A stretch of DNA of 64,000 bases from Amphimedon queenslandica. Taxonomy: Eukaryota; Porifera; Demospongiae; Haplosclerida; Niphatidae. Shown here piece by piece: positions 1-12,600 of this stretch. The position numbers were made by a program, and so were the translations under genes. The notes under the pieces were generated by a model. That model ran no database searches. It saw only the letters and a program-made list of their open reading frames with translations, and was not told where the DNA came from. How positions within the stretch are numbered: the stretch's first letter is position 1; every line of letters starts with the position of its first letter. The stretch spans positions 49,797 to 113,796 of the forward strand of contig NW_003546255.1 in assembly GCF_000090795.2 (NCBI RefSeq), written 5' to 3'.

Positions 1-86
<86 letters not shown>

Positions 87-140
87 TTCTCTGTCTGTCT
101 CTCTGTCTCTCTGTCTCTCTGTCTCTCTCTCTTTTGTCTC
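1..140. repeat. CT/TCTG microsatellite
   Basis: Almost pure CT dinucleotide with TTT and CTGT interruptions, running from the window edge. No coding signal. Confidence 0.95.
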
Positions 141-1054
141 ATTTTTATTTCATTTATTCATATCTCACTACACACACAATGCTTAATTAATTCATTTTTA
201 AATTCCTTTTTTTTTTAACTTTTTGTCTTTTTCATTGTCGTTCTCTCTCTATTGCACTCATATTCCAGAACAATCAATCTTGTCTCTAATTATTTATTAA
301 TTATAATTTATTATTATTATCAAAGCTCTTTCGTTGTTTTTCTTATTATTAATATTATTAATATCTTTGTTCTTATTTTGTCTAATGTCTTATTTTCATA
401 TTGTAAATTGTTAAAAATTAAAATAAAATTTTGATCAATTGAAATAAGGTTATATATGTATCTCATTCCTGTTAACCTGTGTTGCTTAATGACTTGTGAA
501 AAGCAGCACAAACTGTGTGTTATATCACAACTGTGTCATTATACTCTAGCTATATTTAGCGATTCTTATGAAATGAGGGTTAATTTATTCTCTCATGATT
601 ATTATTATTATTATTGACAATGTTAAATATTTGCTAAATCATGTGACAGTTTTTTGATGTACATGTGTTATGAAAACATTGTAAAATGTGTATTAAGATA
701 CAATAACTCAATTCTCCTTAATGGCTTTTGATTAACTTCTCTCTCTCTCTCTCTCTCTCTGTTTCTCCACTCCTAAGTTCGTGCACTCTTGTTTCTTCAT
801 TTTATATTACAATTATACCTTGCACCAATGCCATATCAATTACACATTGGTGTCCTTCCTGTTGATCAGACGCTAATGAAGCAGCTGTGTTTGGTTATAC
901 TAATCCCACCACTGTGTAGCAATGGTTTACAACCATCAACTCTCTCCCTCTCTCCCTCATGCCACTGGCAATGTATAGAAGTCCTAGTATGTAACATGTG
1001 TAGACTGTAAATATAATTCCTCATTTATGTGTGTACACATTACACAAGAGGGTA
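141..1054. other. Non-coding stretch, one weak exon candidate
   Basis: AT-rich sequence with a second CT run near 740-760. The only coding-like piece is a short open stretch at 870-919, preceded by a pyrimidine-rich tract ending in CAG. It would encode a tail finishing FGYTNPTTV and then a stop, which could be the last exon of a gene starting upstream of the window. It is too short to call. Confidence 0.35.
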
Positions 1055-1231
1055 CAGTGAAACCTGCTATTGTGGACACTCTAAAATAAGGAGACCTCTA
1101 TAATCAGGACAGGTAGTATCAGTCCCAATACAATAGTAATGTGTATTAATGAACCTCTGAAATAAGGACACCTCTATAATGAAGACAGTTTTATTTGGTC
1201 CCAAGGTGTCCGGAATAGACAGGTTTGACTG
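1055..1231. mobile_element. Tc1/mariner-type MITE, 177 bp
   Basis: The left end CAGTGAAACCTG and the right end CAGGTTTGACTG form terminal inverted repeats with one mismatch. A TA dinucleotide flanks each end (1053-1054 and 1232-1233), as expected for Tc1/mariner target-site duplication. The interior has direct sub-repeats of the ATAAGGA-ACCTCTATAAT type and no open reading frame, so it is non-autonomous. Confidence 0.8.
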
Positions 1232-1886
1232 TATATCCATTATGGGGTACATGTATGTATGATCTATCATATGTATATGCATGTATATGTATCATTGTTG
1301 TTGTGTCATATAGTAGGATCTGTTGTCATTCTCAGACTATCATTTCACAATTACTCTTTGTGTCACATGTGTAATTAAATCATACATGTACATGCATGTA
1401 CATGCATATGTGTACAGTGTAATTGGGGACATTGTGGTCATGAGCATGACACTGTGTATATATGCTACCCTCTTCCCTTTTATAATATATTTATATTAAT
1501 GATTGTCACAATTTGTCACTTATTATTGTTGTTGTTATTATTATTACCATTGCAAGTGTGCATGCAAATCAAAGTATTTAAGTATTTAATTATTATTGTT
1601 GCCTATAAATATTGGCAATGTTTGCTAATTGTTTTAGGATGTTACTGTAAACAAACTTCATATTAATCCTTTTTAAAATTAGTCAAAGGTATCCCGCCCT
1701 GTGTGCATGAGTCTATATGTACCTCTTTCTCTTTTCAGTCTTCACATTCATCATCATTTCTCCTTTCATAATAATTATACTCCTTCTTTCCAAGCCTGTC
1801 ATGTACCATTACACACACATATCTACACAAGTTCTTAAATAAGTGATGTCCTCATGTCTGTACTCTGTCATTTTTGCTGCTTCAAG

Positions 1887-2040
1887 GGGCAACCGGAAGA
1901 AGAGGATGAGTAACTGGATCTATGGTACACATAATAATAGTCCATGGCCAGTGGACCATGACAATCATCACACGCACTTCCCTGGGCGCCCAATTATGAG
2001 AATCACTCCATGTGCACCTGCTTATTATAACAGTTTGTAA
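1887..2040 (+). CDS. Possible 3' terminal exon of an unseen gene
   Basis: A pyrimidine-rich tract ends in CAAG at 1886, followed by 51 codons and a TAA at 2038-2040. The peptide is basic at first (GNRKKR) and then has a mixed composition (NWIYGTHNNSPWPV) that looks protein-like, not low-complexity. No family is recognised. No upstream exon could be joined with confidence, so this may be a chance open frame. Confidence 0.22.
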
Positions 2041-3379
2041 TGTGTGATGACTGTCTGATAATAAGCGGTGAAGGCAGCTAATGTACATAGTTTATACGTA
2101 TGTACATGTAGATGTATGCATGTGTATGTTACAGTAATGTAGTTATGCATGTTTTTTCATGTATAGTATTACCTTTTATATGGTGTGCTCCTAGTGGCGT
2201 CTCAGTTATATTGTTGCTTGTTGTGTGTGGAGAGAGTTTAATTGATATGGGACATATTGTTATAGTAGTAATTAGTTATAATAATAGTATGTCCACGGCG
2301 GGTTTACATGTATGTACTAATGAAAATGTTATTGCCTTGCTGCTTGTATTTTTAATGGGCTAACTCTGGCTTGTAAGCAGGCCTTCTTTAATTCCCCCTC
2401 TTTTTTAGCTTTCCTCTCTCTCTCTCTCTCTCTCCCTCTCTCCAAAGTTATGTGAACGCCATTGCAATTAATGCTTAATTGTGTGCTTTGCTAATATTCA
2501 AAAGAGTTTGATTTCCCTCTTTTTCCAGTCTTTTTCTTCCTCCACTTAAATTCCCCCTTTTATTTCTTTTTCTGGTCTCTTCTCCCTATCTTATCAATCC
2601 CATCTATTGTTCCTGACCAACAACCACCTGTAACAATCCCTCCCTCTTCAGAGCCCTCTAAGTGGTAGCTGACATAAGCACCTCTTACCTGAAGTGTCTA
2701 TCTGTCTCCCTTTGTTTGTTTAGCTAGCCACTAAAGTCCCTCCCAACTGTAGTACCAATCAAATATCACTTCTCGTTCTTCTACACAATAAGCCAAATGT
2801 TATCATGCCTGACTATAAGCACTTTTGCCCCAGAATAATCGACCAAGTCTGATATCCTATACTGGTACAGCCCTGGAACATTATATTATAGATCATCCCT
2901 CTTATTCTGGGATGAATCAGTCCAACATGGCTGATTTTTGCAGTTCTTTCATGACTGATTACACGAAAACCATGATTCGTGACTGATATCAGTGTGATTC
3001 AGACTAATATCAGTCCTGATCTAAGGCGATAACAATTGGTTGTGTGGTGTATTATTTTTGGCTCCACCCAGATAGGATTAATTAATACACATAACAATTA
3101 TTATATATTCTATAGTCTTTTAGCAGTCAGTATATCCCATTGGTAAATGTAATGGATTCTTTAATGTGCTTGGATGTCAGTTGCTCATGGAGCATGACTA
3201 AAGGTGTCACTATAATTGGGCCAGTTATCTGAATACAATATACACAGGATGCTGTTACATAAAATCACATAATATGCAAGTGTATTAATAATTCTCTCAG
3301 TTGCCATCGTATAATGTATTTTGTACATATGTGAACATGGCTGTTATTCTCTTAACTGTATTATGTACATATATGTGTG
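2041..3379. other. Non-coding, nothing recognised
   Basis: AT-rich sequence with a CT run near 2410-2440. I see no exon with both splice signals and protein-like composition. Confidence 0.4.
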
Positions 3380-3562
3380 TATTATATCCTATAAAGTGTG
3401 TGTGTGTGTGTGTGTGTGTATTATATCCTATAAAGTGTGTGTGTGTGTGTGTGTGTGTATTATATGCTATAAAGTGTGTGTGTGTGTGTGTATTATATCC
3501 TATAAAGTGTTTTTGTGTGTGTGTATTATATGCTATAAAGTGTGTGTGTGTGTGTGTGTGTA
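3376..3562. repeat. GT-containing minisatellite
   Basis: About five tandem copies of a unit made of TATTATATCCTATAAA (or TGCTATAAA) followed by a variable (GT)n run. The Cys-Val-rich frames through it are products of the repeat and are not a gene. Confidence 0.95.
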
Positions 3563-5080
3563 ATTGTATTATAGTGCATTGATCAAACGACCAGTTTCCT
3601 TATATTCTAATGAAAGCCTCTCAATCTCATTCTCAATACAAACTGTACTTTGTCCTATCACTACGCCACAGCATCACATTCTATTGAATAATAATAATAA
3701 TAGTAATAATAATAACCTAATTTATTTATTATAAAGGAGAGAGAGTGTGCGACCAAGTAGTGATAATGTAATTTACAAAAAGGACACACCTTTGCATTCT
3801 TACTCAAGGTTCAATGAACAGCTGCTAGTTTTTCTAATGAGAAAAATTTAGACAAAACTACCACGAAATCCTATCACATTGCATGCATTAAATGAGGAAA
3901 ATTTACGTTAAATTTTTAGTTTATTTTTCATGTGTGGCCCTTGTTTTTGTATAGCGAGTCGTCATTACATGGTCATTAGTCATACTATATGTCCCTTGAT
4001 GATGACTACAGGATAGCCTAGTGCTTTCATACACCAGCTGCAAATATTTAAACGGAAAATACTGTACATAGTATAATATGTGCATCATTACATGCTAGTA
4101 TTATTATAATTATGCGTAATTAACTTAATGTAATAATCCAAATAATGCGCCTGTACGTACTTGCACTTGTATACATTGTTATTGATGACCTCAATCTGTC
4201 TCTGTACAAACATAACAGCTGCTTTAGGAGTGGATCTATCCTTACTTGAGTGAGTGAGACCTTTATATCCTTTTGCTTGTAGTAGCAAGCGTAGTAAATA
4301 GAGATTTTGTGAGCTTGGAGACGCCTCGGGATGATTGATACAATATATACTCTCATTCTCATGATGGCGGAGCCTGTAGTAATGTGTAACACAATTATGT
4401 GACTATTTTTATAGTAATTGATGTTGCGATTGGGTATACCAATATTTGTATAAACATCTACTTAGCCCTTACATAGAGTTGACATTGAAACATTATCTAC
4501 ATGTACATGTACATATACTGTACACTATACTTGTTGATATAGGTGATAATGACTGAAAGTTTGAGTTGACATTATAGTCAAAAATTCTGAGAACTTCAGA
4601 TATACTGTAGTCTATTGGTCTTTGGGCGATATGTTTATGATACCTCAGTAAGGAGTATTAACTTTCAAATTTTAATGGATCTTATTTCAACAGTATCATT
4701 ACTGACCGATCCCGACTCCGATTCATAGACGATTTGTTTTTTAAACTGCATGAGATCTGATATGTAATGTATTGTATTACTCTTAACTTTTCTGTCAAAA
4801 CTTCACTAAACTCGCACTTAAATCAAGAAAACTGGAGCTGGGCTTAGATTCAGCATAATTATAGTAATAATTCTCAATAATAATTTGTCACGATTAATCA
4901 AAAGATATGTGGCCTCCACTGAACCAAAGAGTCGAGTAGACTGACATTACTCCGCTAGTGATCAAACCAGCTGGTATTACAATTCCATCACAGCTGTTGT
5001 TTGTACCACGTCCAGACTGACTGAACTATGAATGGATGATGTTTAGTAGTGCTCTAAGAGAATTGAGGGCATGTAGTGGC
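3563..5080. other. Non-coding, nothing recognised
   Basis: AT-rich sequence with short ATA/TAA microsatellites near 3690-3730. No coding exon, RNA gene or transposon end was recognised. Confidence 0.4.
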
Positions 5081-5084
5081 AGGG

Positions 5085-5345
5085 TATTGCATGTTTGTTC
5101 ACAATTTTGTGACAATTTTGTGAAAGTCCCTGTTCTATAGTACATGGTCATGAGCCAAATTCTGCCAAAAATGACGACTAGAGAGAATTTTCTATTTTAA
5201 TAATTTTTTGATACATATACGTGCTCTTATGTTGTGTTAGATTTTTAAATAAATTTTAAAAGTTGCTCCAAAATTGGGTAAAAGTCCCCGACCCTGTTCA
5301 CGGGCCAAATATTTCCAAAAAATGAAAAAAGAGAGAATTTTCCAT
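5085..5345. repeat. Dispersed palindrome-core repeat, diverged copies
   Basis: Two degraded units of the same family as the array at 38.95-40.35 kb: an AAAGTCCCTGT-TATAGTACATGG core, a downstream AGAGAATTTTC block, then TTTTTGATACATATAC and a GTTGTGTTAG block. The orientation is opposite to the 39 kb array. Confidence 0.75.
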
Positions 5346-6133
5346 TTTTAATAAAAAATAATAATAATTAAAAATAAAACAAAATAGCGGCCAGAAAAAT
5401 AACAAAGTAATAAGAATTAAAATTAAATAAAATACAAAATGGCCACCACTATTTTATTAAATTTATTTTTCACTTTATTATTTTTATTTTATAATTTTTA
5501 ATGATCTTTTATTTTTATTATTTTATTTTTTAATTTTTATTATTTTTACTATAATTTTAAATTTTTCATTAATTTTTTAAATTTTTTAAATTTTAATTTT
5601 ATTTTTATAATTTTTAATTCTTTTTATTTTTTATTATTGTTATCTTTTAATTTTTAATTTCTTGTTTTAAATATAATCTTAAATTTTTTAAAATATTACT
5701 TTTTATTTTTTCATTATTTTTAATTTTAATTTTTAATTTTTTAATTTTAATTTTTATAATTTTTAAAGTCTTTTTAACTTTTATTATTTTTATTATAATA
5801 TTTAAAATTCTTTAAATTTTTTAAAATTATTCTGCTCTTAATGTTATTATTATTTTTATTATTTTTTATAATTCTTTATTTTTATTATTGTTTAAATTTT
5901 TTAATTTTTTTAATTTTTTCATTATTTAAAATTTTTTTAATTTTGATTTTATTTTTATAATTTTTAATTTTTTACTATTTTTATTATTGTTAATTTTTAT
6001 TATAATTTTAAAAAATTTTCAATTTTTAATATTATTTTATTTTTTATTATTTCTTATTTTTAAGAATTTTTTTAATTTTAATATTATTTTTTTATTTTTT
6101 TCATTATTTCTTATTTTTAAAAAAATTTAATTT
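5345..6133. repeat. AT-rich low-complexity tract with ATGGCC blocks
   Basis: Nearly 800 bp of T-runs and AATTTTTA-type sequence, preceded by purine-rich blocks carrying AAAATAGCGGCC and AAAATGGCCACC. It forms the outer part of a compound repeat whose inner part is the adjacent minisatellite. A second compound copy lies at 62.3-63.06 kb in inverted orientation. Confidence 0.8.
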
Positions 6134-6410
6134 CCGTATCATGGCAACTATAACTTGGTAACAGTAACCTAGTAACTGTAACTTAGCAACAGTAACTTAG
6201 CAACAGTAACTTAGCAACTGTAACTATGCAACAGTAACTAAGCAACAGTAACCTAGCAACTGTAACTTAGCAACAGTAACTATGCAACAGTAACTAAGCA
6301 ACAGTAACCTAGCAACTGTAACTTAGCAACAGTAACCTAGCAACTGTAACTTAGCAACAGTAACTAAGCAACAGTAACCTAGCAACTGTAGCTTGGCAAC
6401 CACGAGCGCG
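6134..6410. repeat. AGCAACAGTAACTT minisatellite upstream of CEP164
   Basis: About 18 tandem copies of a 14-15 bp unit of the form TAGCAACAGTAACT. It is bounded on the left by CCGTATCATGGCAAC and on the right by a GAGCGCGC block. It ends about 215 bp before the CEP164 start codon. The homologous copy at 62309-62588 has the same boundaries and the same orientation relative to its gene, VPS34. Confidence 0.9.
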
Positions 6411-6627
6411 CAAAAATGCAGTACTAATTGATTCAATTATGGAAAATCTTAGGAAAATTTATGATCATAGATTATTATAGAATATGTGAAGGCAGTAACC
6501 TATAATCTATAAATAATATCTAAAGTTGTTCTCATAAAAATAATTGGTTTAATCATGGGCTCATGCTCGCGCTATATAACCTATAAATGTAGGAGTGGCT
6601 TGACCATAATAAACATTAGCAAACAAA
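6411..6627 (+). promoter_or_regulatory. Probable CEP164 promoter and 5' leader
   Basis: Short unique spacer between the GC-rich end of the minisatellite and the ATG at 6628. No TATA box at a convincing place was identified. The assignment rests only on position. Confidence 0.4.
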
Positions 6628-9600
6628 ATGGCGGCTGGTCAATACGCGAGAGGCTCTTTAGGCTATCATGTACAGCCTAACTACGAGATACTAGAAGAAA
6701 TCTATGATGACTCTTACGAGCCAACACAAGAGGGTAAGGATTGAAATGAAAAGAGAGAGGGAGAGGAAAAAAAGAAGGAGGGAAAGAGAGTGGGGGCTGT
6801 TGCCACGAGCAACAAATAAACAAAAATGGCGTCCCGTAACCAAGACAAGGCTAAGAGAAAGCTAAAAGGAGATGCAGTGCATGAATCAAAGAAAAAAGGA
6901 TAAGAACAGAGCCTCCAATCAACCCTCCCTTTTCATGAATGTCGATGATGGAGGAATAGGTCATATTAGATCCACTAAGCCCAACTCTCCTTTACCTTCG
7001 GTACATTCGAAGTCTGTCAAAGCACATTTCAATGGATACTCTCTCTTACCATCATATCACAATATTCAACTGATTGATGTGCCTAGTGTACTGAGTGGCT
7101 CTTCATCAGGCGATACTGAGGATGGTAATAATGCTATGGGCAGGGAGACTAATAAGCATGTCTCTGATAAGTGGTTAGGAGGGGCACCTGGTGACAGTGG
7201 AACGACAGGAGAACTGGTCCTTGAAGATGAAGGTTTTGATAGCAGAGGAAGAGAGTGGGAGGGAGGGAAGGGAAGTAGATATAATAGACATAATGATGTA
7301 CATGTATTAAGCAAATTGGAGTTTTTGCAAATTTTTAAAGTTGCTCAAAAATTAGGCCAAAGTCCCTGTACTATAGTACATGGTCTCGGGCCAAATTTCG
7401 TGAAAAATGACTAGGAGAGAATCCTCCATTTTTATAATTTTTTCTGATGCATATACATGTTCTTATGTTGTGTAGCAAGTTTGAGCTGATTCCGATCAAA
7501 ATTGGAGTTTTTACGAATTTTTAAAGTTGCTTAAAAATTGGGCGAAAGTCCCTGTACTATAGTACATGGTCTCGAGCCAAATTTTGCCAAAAATGACTAG
7601 GAGAGAATTCTCCATCTTAATAATTTTTTCTGATGCGTATACATATTCTTATGTTGTGTAGCAAGTTTGAGGTGATTCCGATCAAAATTGGAGTCTTTAC
7701 GAATTTTTAAAGTTACAAAAAATGCTTGTCAGCTCATAAGCATGAAGCATGCTTTTTAGCTCACAATGTGTAGCATGCTAAGTGCTTTATGGGGAAACCC
7801 TGCTATTAATTTTACTTAATTTATTTATATACGTACATGTATAGATGTTTTAGAGCAGTGCTATCAGATGGGCATTGATCCAGTACATGAGAAGGACCTG
7901 GTGTATATTGCTATGGAAGCTCTGAAGGCACCATTACCTGAATCATGGAGACCAATGTATGTATAAAGGAAGGAAAGAATTGAAGAGTGGGGATACTTGT
8001 ACATCGACATATTAATGCACACATGTACATGTACATGTACATGTACATGTATGACGTTAAATTGTACATGTAATTGTACATGTACATTATTTATGAGACT
8101 TTTTATGCATGCATAAAATAAAGAGGGAGGAGGAGGAGGAGAGAGAAAGGGAAGAGATGGCATAAAAATCTTCAAAATTTATGACTCTCTTTTCTTCGTT
8201 AGCTCTGATGGCAAAGGTGGTTATTTTTATCATAATTTTGCTACCGGGCAGAGCACGTGGGAGCATCCCTGCGATCAGTTTTACCTTAAGATGTTGGACA
8301 AGGAGAGAGAGAAGCAAGCCAGCTTGGCTGCAGCAAACCAGAGGCCATCAACATCTCACGGTCGGCAGGCGTCAGGGACAGCAGTAGCAAAGGCACCGAG
8401 TCTAAGCTTGAAAAATGCTCCAGCACTAGCCCCAGTAAAAGCACCAGAGGTACAACTGTACATGTACACGTACTGTACATGCATGTGTGTTTGTTCGTTA
8501 ATATTCTGCAGAATACAGTAATGCATATAAATGTTAATGCTCCTATACTACATGTAGGTTTTAAAGTAACTATCACATGTACATTGTACTATAGATGTTA
8601 GAGACTACGTATACATAGTCTCTAATATTTATGATTGTACATGTAGTCATGTGCATATTTACATGTACTTGTACTTTCTGTTTTTCATAGCTGCCCGGTT
8701 CTCTCTCAGTCGGTTCTTCGTTAAAGAAGCCTGCTCTTGCTCCCATCGGTGCTACTCCAAAAGTTGGAGGAGGAAGGGGAGGTGGACTGTTAGGGGATCT
8801 ACCCTCTCTCTCGTTGCCTCTTGGACCATTGAACCCTCTGCCTACCTTAGAACCAGTACATGAGAGTTTTTTATTAATTATTTTAATATTATTTTTAGCT
8901 TAAACCTTCACTGCCACCTCCTTTGGCTCCAACTACAGCTGTGGGTGTGGCTTCAGGTGATAAGGCTCCTCCCACTAAAGAAGACACTAAGAAAAAAGAT
9001 GGAGGGGCTGGGAGGCCGGGGTCAAATTTGAAGCATTTCCCTTTGAGGGGTTCTGATCTGAACGTTGATCATATTTCAACTGAGTTTAAAGATGAGGAAG
9101 AGGAGGAGGAGGAGGATAGTTTAGATAAAGTAAGGGATTTTGAAGTAAAGAAACATTGGGGGAGTGAGCAAAGCAATGACATAGAAAGAAGCAAATTAGT
9201 TTGTCAGTAGATGAATGTACATGTAACTCATATTTACAATGTGCATTAAGTTGCATATGTGTACATACATGTATATACATGTATGTGATCTCACACCAAA
9301 ATATTTTTTCCTGTGTTTACCAACTCTGGCAAAGATGAATGCTGATTTCCTTCTTAGCGCTACAGTTGTATGCAATTATAAAGTATATAGTAGGAGGATA
9401 CATACTGTACACATAGTCACATGTGTAAATGTTACATTTGGCAGCCAAAGATCAATAGATTATACAGGAGGTATGGATATATTCAAATAAAAATGAACTG
9501 AACAAAGTGCAGAAGTTTAATAAAAAATGCAAAAAATAATTGTACTATTAAGTATAGTACAAGACAGTTATCAGAGTTAATTTACATGTATCTTTCAAGG

Positions 9601-12600
9601 ATTTTCCCCTGTTGTAGTTTTTTTGCTGGGCTTTTTCACTTTTTCAAAACATAGCCACGGTGTGAACATTGTTAGACTGATAGCATCACATATAGCAACG
9701 GAACTAAACAGAGACTTTGTATCAAAAGGCCCATCTGTTTCATCACCATTAAAAAATACAACAGCATAAGATAATATTATATTTCGAGGAACAACAATAA
9801 AAGCAATTTGAATGAGGACTGCACTAGTTATGCAGCAAAGTTGGCGACAAGTTATCTTCTTTCTGATACTGTTTCCTTGGGTCATTTTTAAGAGAACGCA
9901 TGTTAAGAAAGAAACAGCTAAAGCTGAAAGGCCAAAGGTGACACTTGCTGCCTCGAAGCCATCAATAAATGCAATCTCAATGCAAGTTCCATTTTCTGCA
10001 ACCTCTATCTGAACTGCATCATCACCATAGCAATTTTTATAAATATAATCAGGATCGTTGTTTCTCAAATGGTCCAACTCATCATTTTTGCTATTTATTC
10101 CTGCCCAGAATGTGCAAATGCAGTGGACAGAGAGGACAAGAAACATGAAGAAGAGGAAATAAGTGTAGCAAATTGGAGCTTTGTATCCATATACTATGAA
10201 TCTATCACCATCTTTATTCAGGAAAAAGAATATTTTTTGGACAATATTTGTCATCTTTTTTTGGATTCGATGACACTTTTTATCCATACATCCACAACAG
10301 CAGAACATTGGAGCAAAAATGATGAATAGAATCAGTGTGATAGCTGGAATTCCAAGTAATATTGTAAGAGTAACCAAAAAAGTGATGTAATTAATTATAT
10401 TAGACTTATCTTCATCGATAAAGAAGGCCATTCTCTGCCCAGTGTCAAGAACAATAAGCTGTTGCTTCACTAAGAGTAGACTGTAGACAAAAAATTGAAA
10501 AGGAAGTGTTTTTTATTCTGCTTATCGACGCGATTGTAGTCTAATCATTAGTATGGCTTGTGTCCAACATTCTGTTTTTTTAATTTTAGTTCTGGTAGAA
10601 TTTTAACAAAGCACAATGTACATGTATAAACAAAGTTATTGTAATGCTGAATGCAATTCAAGACAGTTATATTATTTAAGGAATTTCCTCTGGTGTGGTT
10701 TCTTTGCTGGGCTTTTTCACTTTTTCAAAACACAGCCACGGTGTGAACATTGTTAGACTAATAGCATCACATATAGCAATGGCACTCAATACAGAGCTCT
10801 CATCAAAGAAACCATCTATAGTGTCATTACCTGAACCTACAAAAAATATGAAAGTATAATATAATATTATAACTCGAGGAACAACAATAAAAGCAATTTG
10901 AATGAGGACTGCACTAGTTATGCAGCAAAGTTGGCGACAAGTTATCTTCTTTCTGATACTGTTTCCTTGGGTCATTTTTAAGAGAATGTATGTTAAGAAA
11001 GAAACAGCTAAAGCTGAAAAGCCGAAGGTGACACTTGCTGCCTCTAAGCCATCAATGAGTGCAATCTCAATGCATGTTCCATTTACTGGAGTGTCTATTT
11101 GAACTGTACTGCCTTTATGGAATGGATAGCAATTTCTGTAAATATAATTAGGATCACTGTCTCTCAGCTGCTCCAACTCATCATTTTTGCTATTTATTCC
11201 TGTCCAAAATGTGCAAATGCAGTGAACAGAGAGGACAAGAAACATGAAGAAGAGGAAATACGTGTAGCAAATTGGAGCTTTGTATCCATATACTATGAAT
11301 CTATCACCATCTTTATTCAGGAAAAAGAATATTTTTTGGACAATATTTGTCATCTTCTTCTGAATTTGATTGCACTTTTCACCCAAACATCCACAACAGC
11401 AGAAAAATGGAGCGAAAATAACGAATAGAATCAGTGTGATAGCTGGGATTCCAAATAATAAGATAAGAGTAGCCAAATAAGTGATGGCATTAATTGTACC
11501 AGACTCATTTTTGTTGATAAAGAAGGCCATTCTCTGTCCAGTGTCTGGAACAATAAGCTGTTGCTTCACCAAGAGTAGACGGTAGACAAGAAATTTAAAA
11601 TGAAATGTTTTTCTGCATACGGTACATGTACAGTGTATACATGTACATGTAAATAAACAATAATTACTTGTGTATCCTTATTCTGCTTATCTATACAATT
11701 GTAGTCTAATCATTAGTATGGCTCGTGTCCAACAGTCTGTTTTTACCTCTAGTTCTGATGGAGTGGCTGTCATAATTATACATGTGTAGTTCTACAGTTT
11801 AAAGTACCATAAATCTATGGTTCCTGTGTCTGATGGCACAATGAGTGTGTGTGTGTGTGTGGACCTTTTAAGAAATGACCTTCAAAGCTTCAAGCCATGT
11901 TGTGCTACTAATTGTGACCTAATATGAGAAAACCAGGCTATATGCAGGCGGGATTATCAATTAGAGTTATGACTTCCCAAAGTTGTGACAGTGGTTGGTA
12001 CTTTATCAAAACTGAGATTATATCACAAATATTTTGTATAAAGAATTTCCTTTCATTTGATACCAAGGTTGCCCATAAATAAGTTTAAAAAGGCAATGTA
12101 CAGACCTTTCTTTTCGTTGTGCACCATGTAAATGATGCAAGATATGTGGATAAAAATGGCTGTAACTCAATTACACCTGTTTAGACTTCTTTTGCATAAA
12201 TAATTATAACTCAGCACTAGATGTGTCAAATGAGATGGGGAAAAGACCAAAAGGAAGCACAAACTAAGCTTAATTAAAAAGAGCATAAATCTCAATTTTC
12301 CAATTTGGAGCATTTAGCCTGGTTTTCTCATATTTGGTCACAATTTATTATATTTGTACATTTATCTGCTTTACCTCACCCCTCAGTGATTTGCATGTAC
12401 ATGTACATTGTACTTGTGAAAAAATAAAATTTAGTAGAATCTAGCAATGCAGTAGCAATTACATTTTTCTTTTATACTATTGCATATAATGTAGTCTGAT
12501 GATGATGATGACAATGATGATAATTTTGCCAAGCGTTTTAATATAAAAGGACTAGGAGATGAATATGCAACCTCAACTGAGAGTCACGAAGCTAAACCTC

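Noticed and set aside
3301-3582. Overlapping 80-93 codon frames rich in Cys-Val
   Set aside because: They read through a (GT)n minisatellite; composition and overlap in two frames show repeat translation, not a gene.
6134-6410. CRISPR-like regular repeat
   Set aside because: The units are directly adjacent 14-15 bp copies without unique spacers, in a eukaryotic setting; it is a minisatellite.
9595-10470. Use of GTG (10470) and TTG (11572) as starts for the nested membrane genes
   Set aside because: Nuclear animal genes rarely start at these codons; downstream ATGs in good context were used, with an extra 5' exon left open as a possibility.
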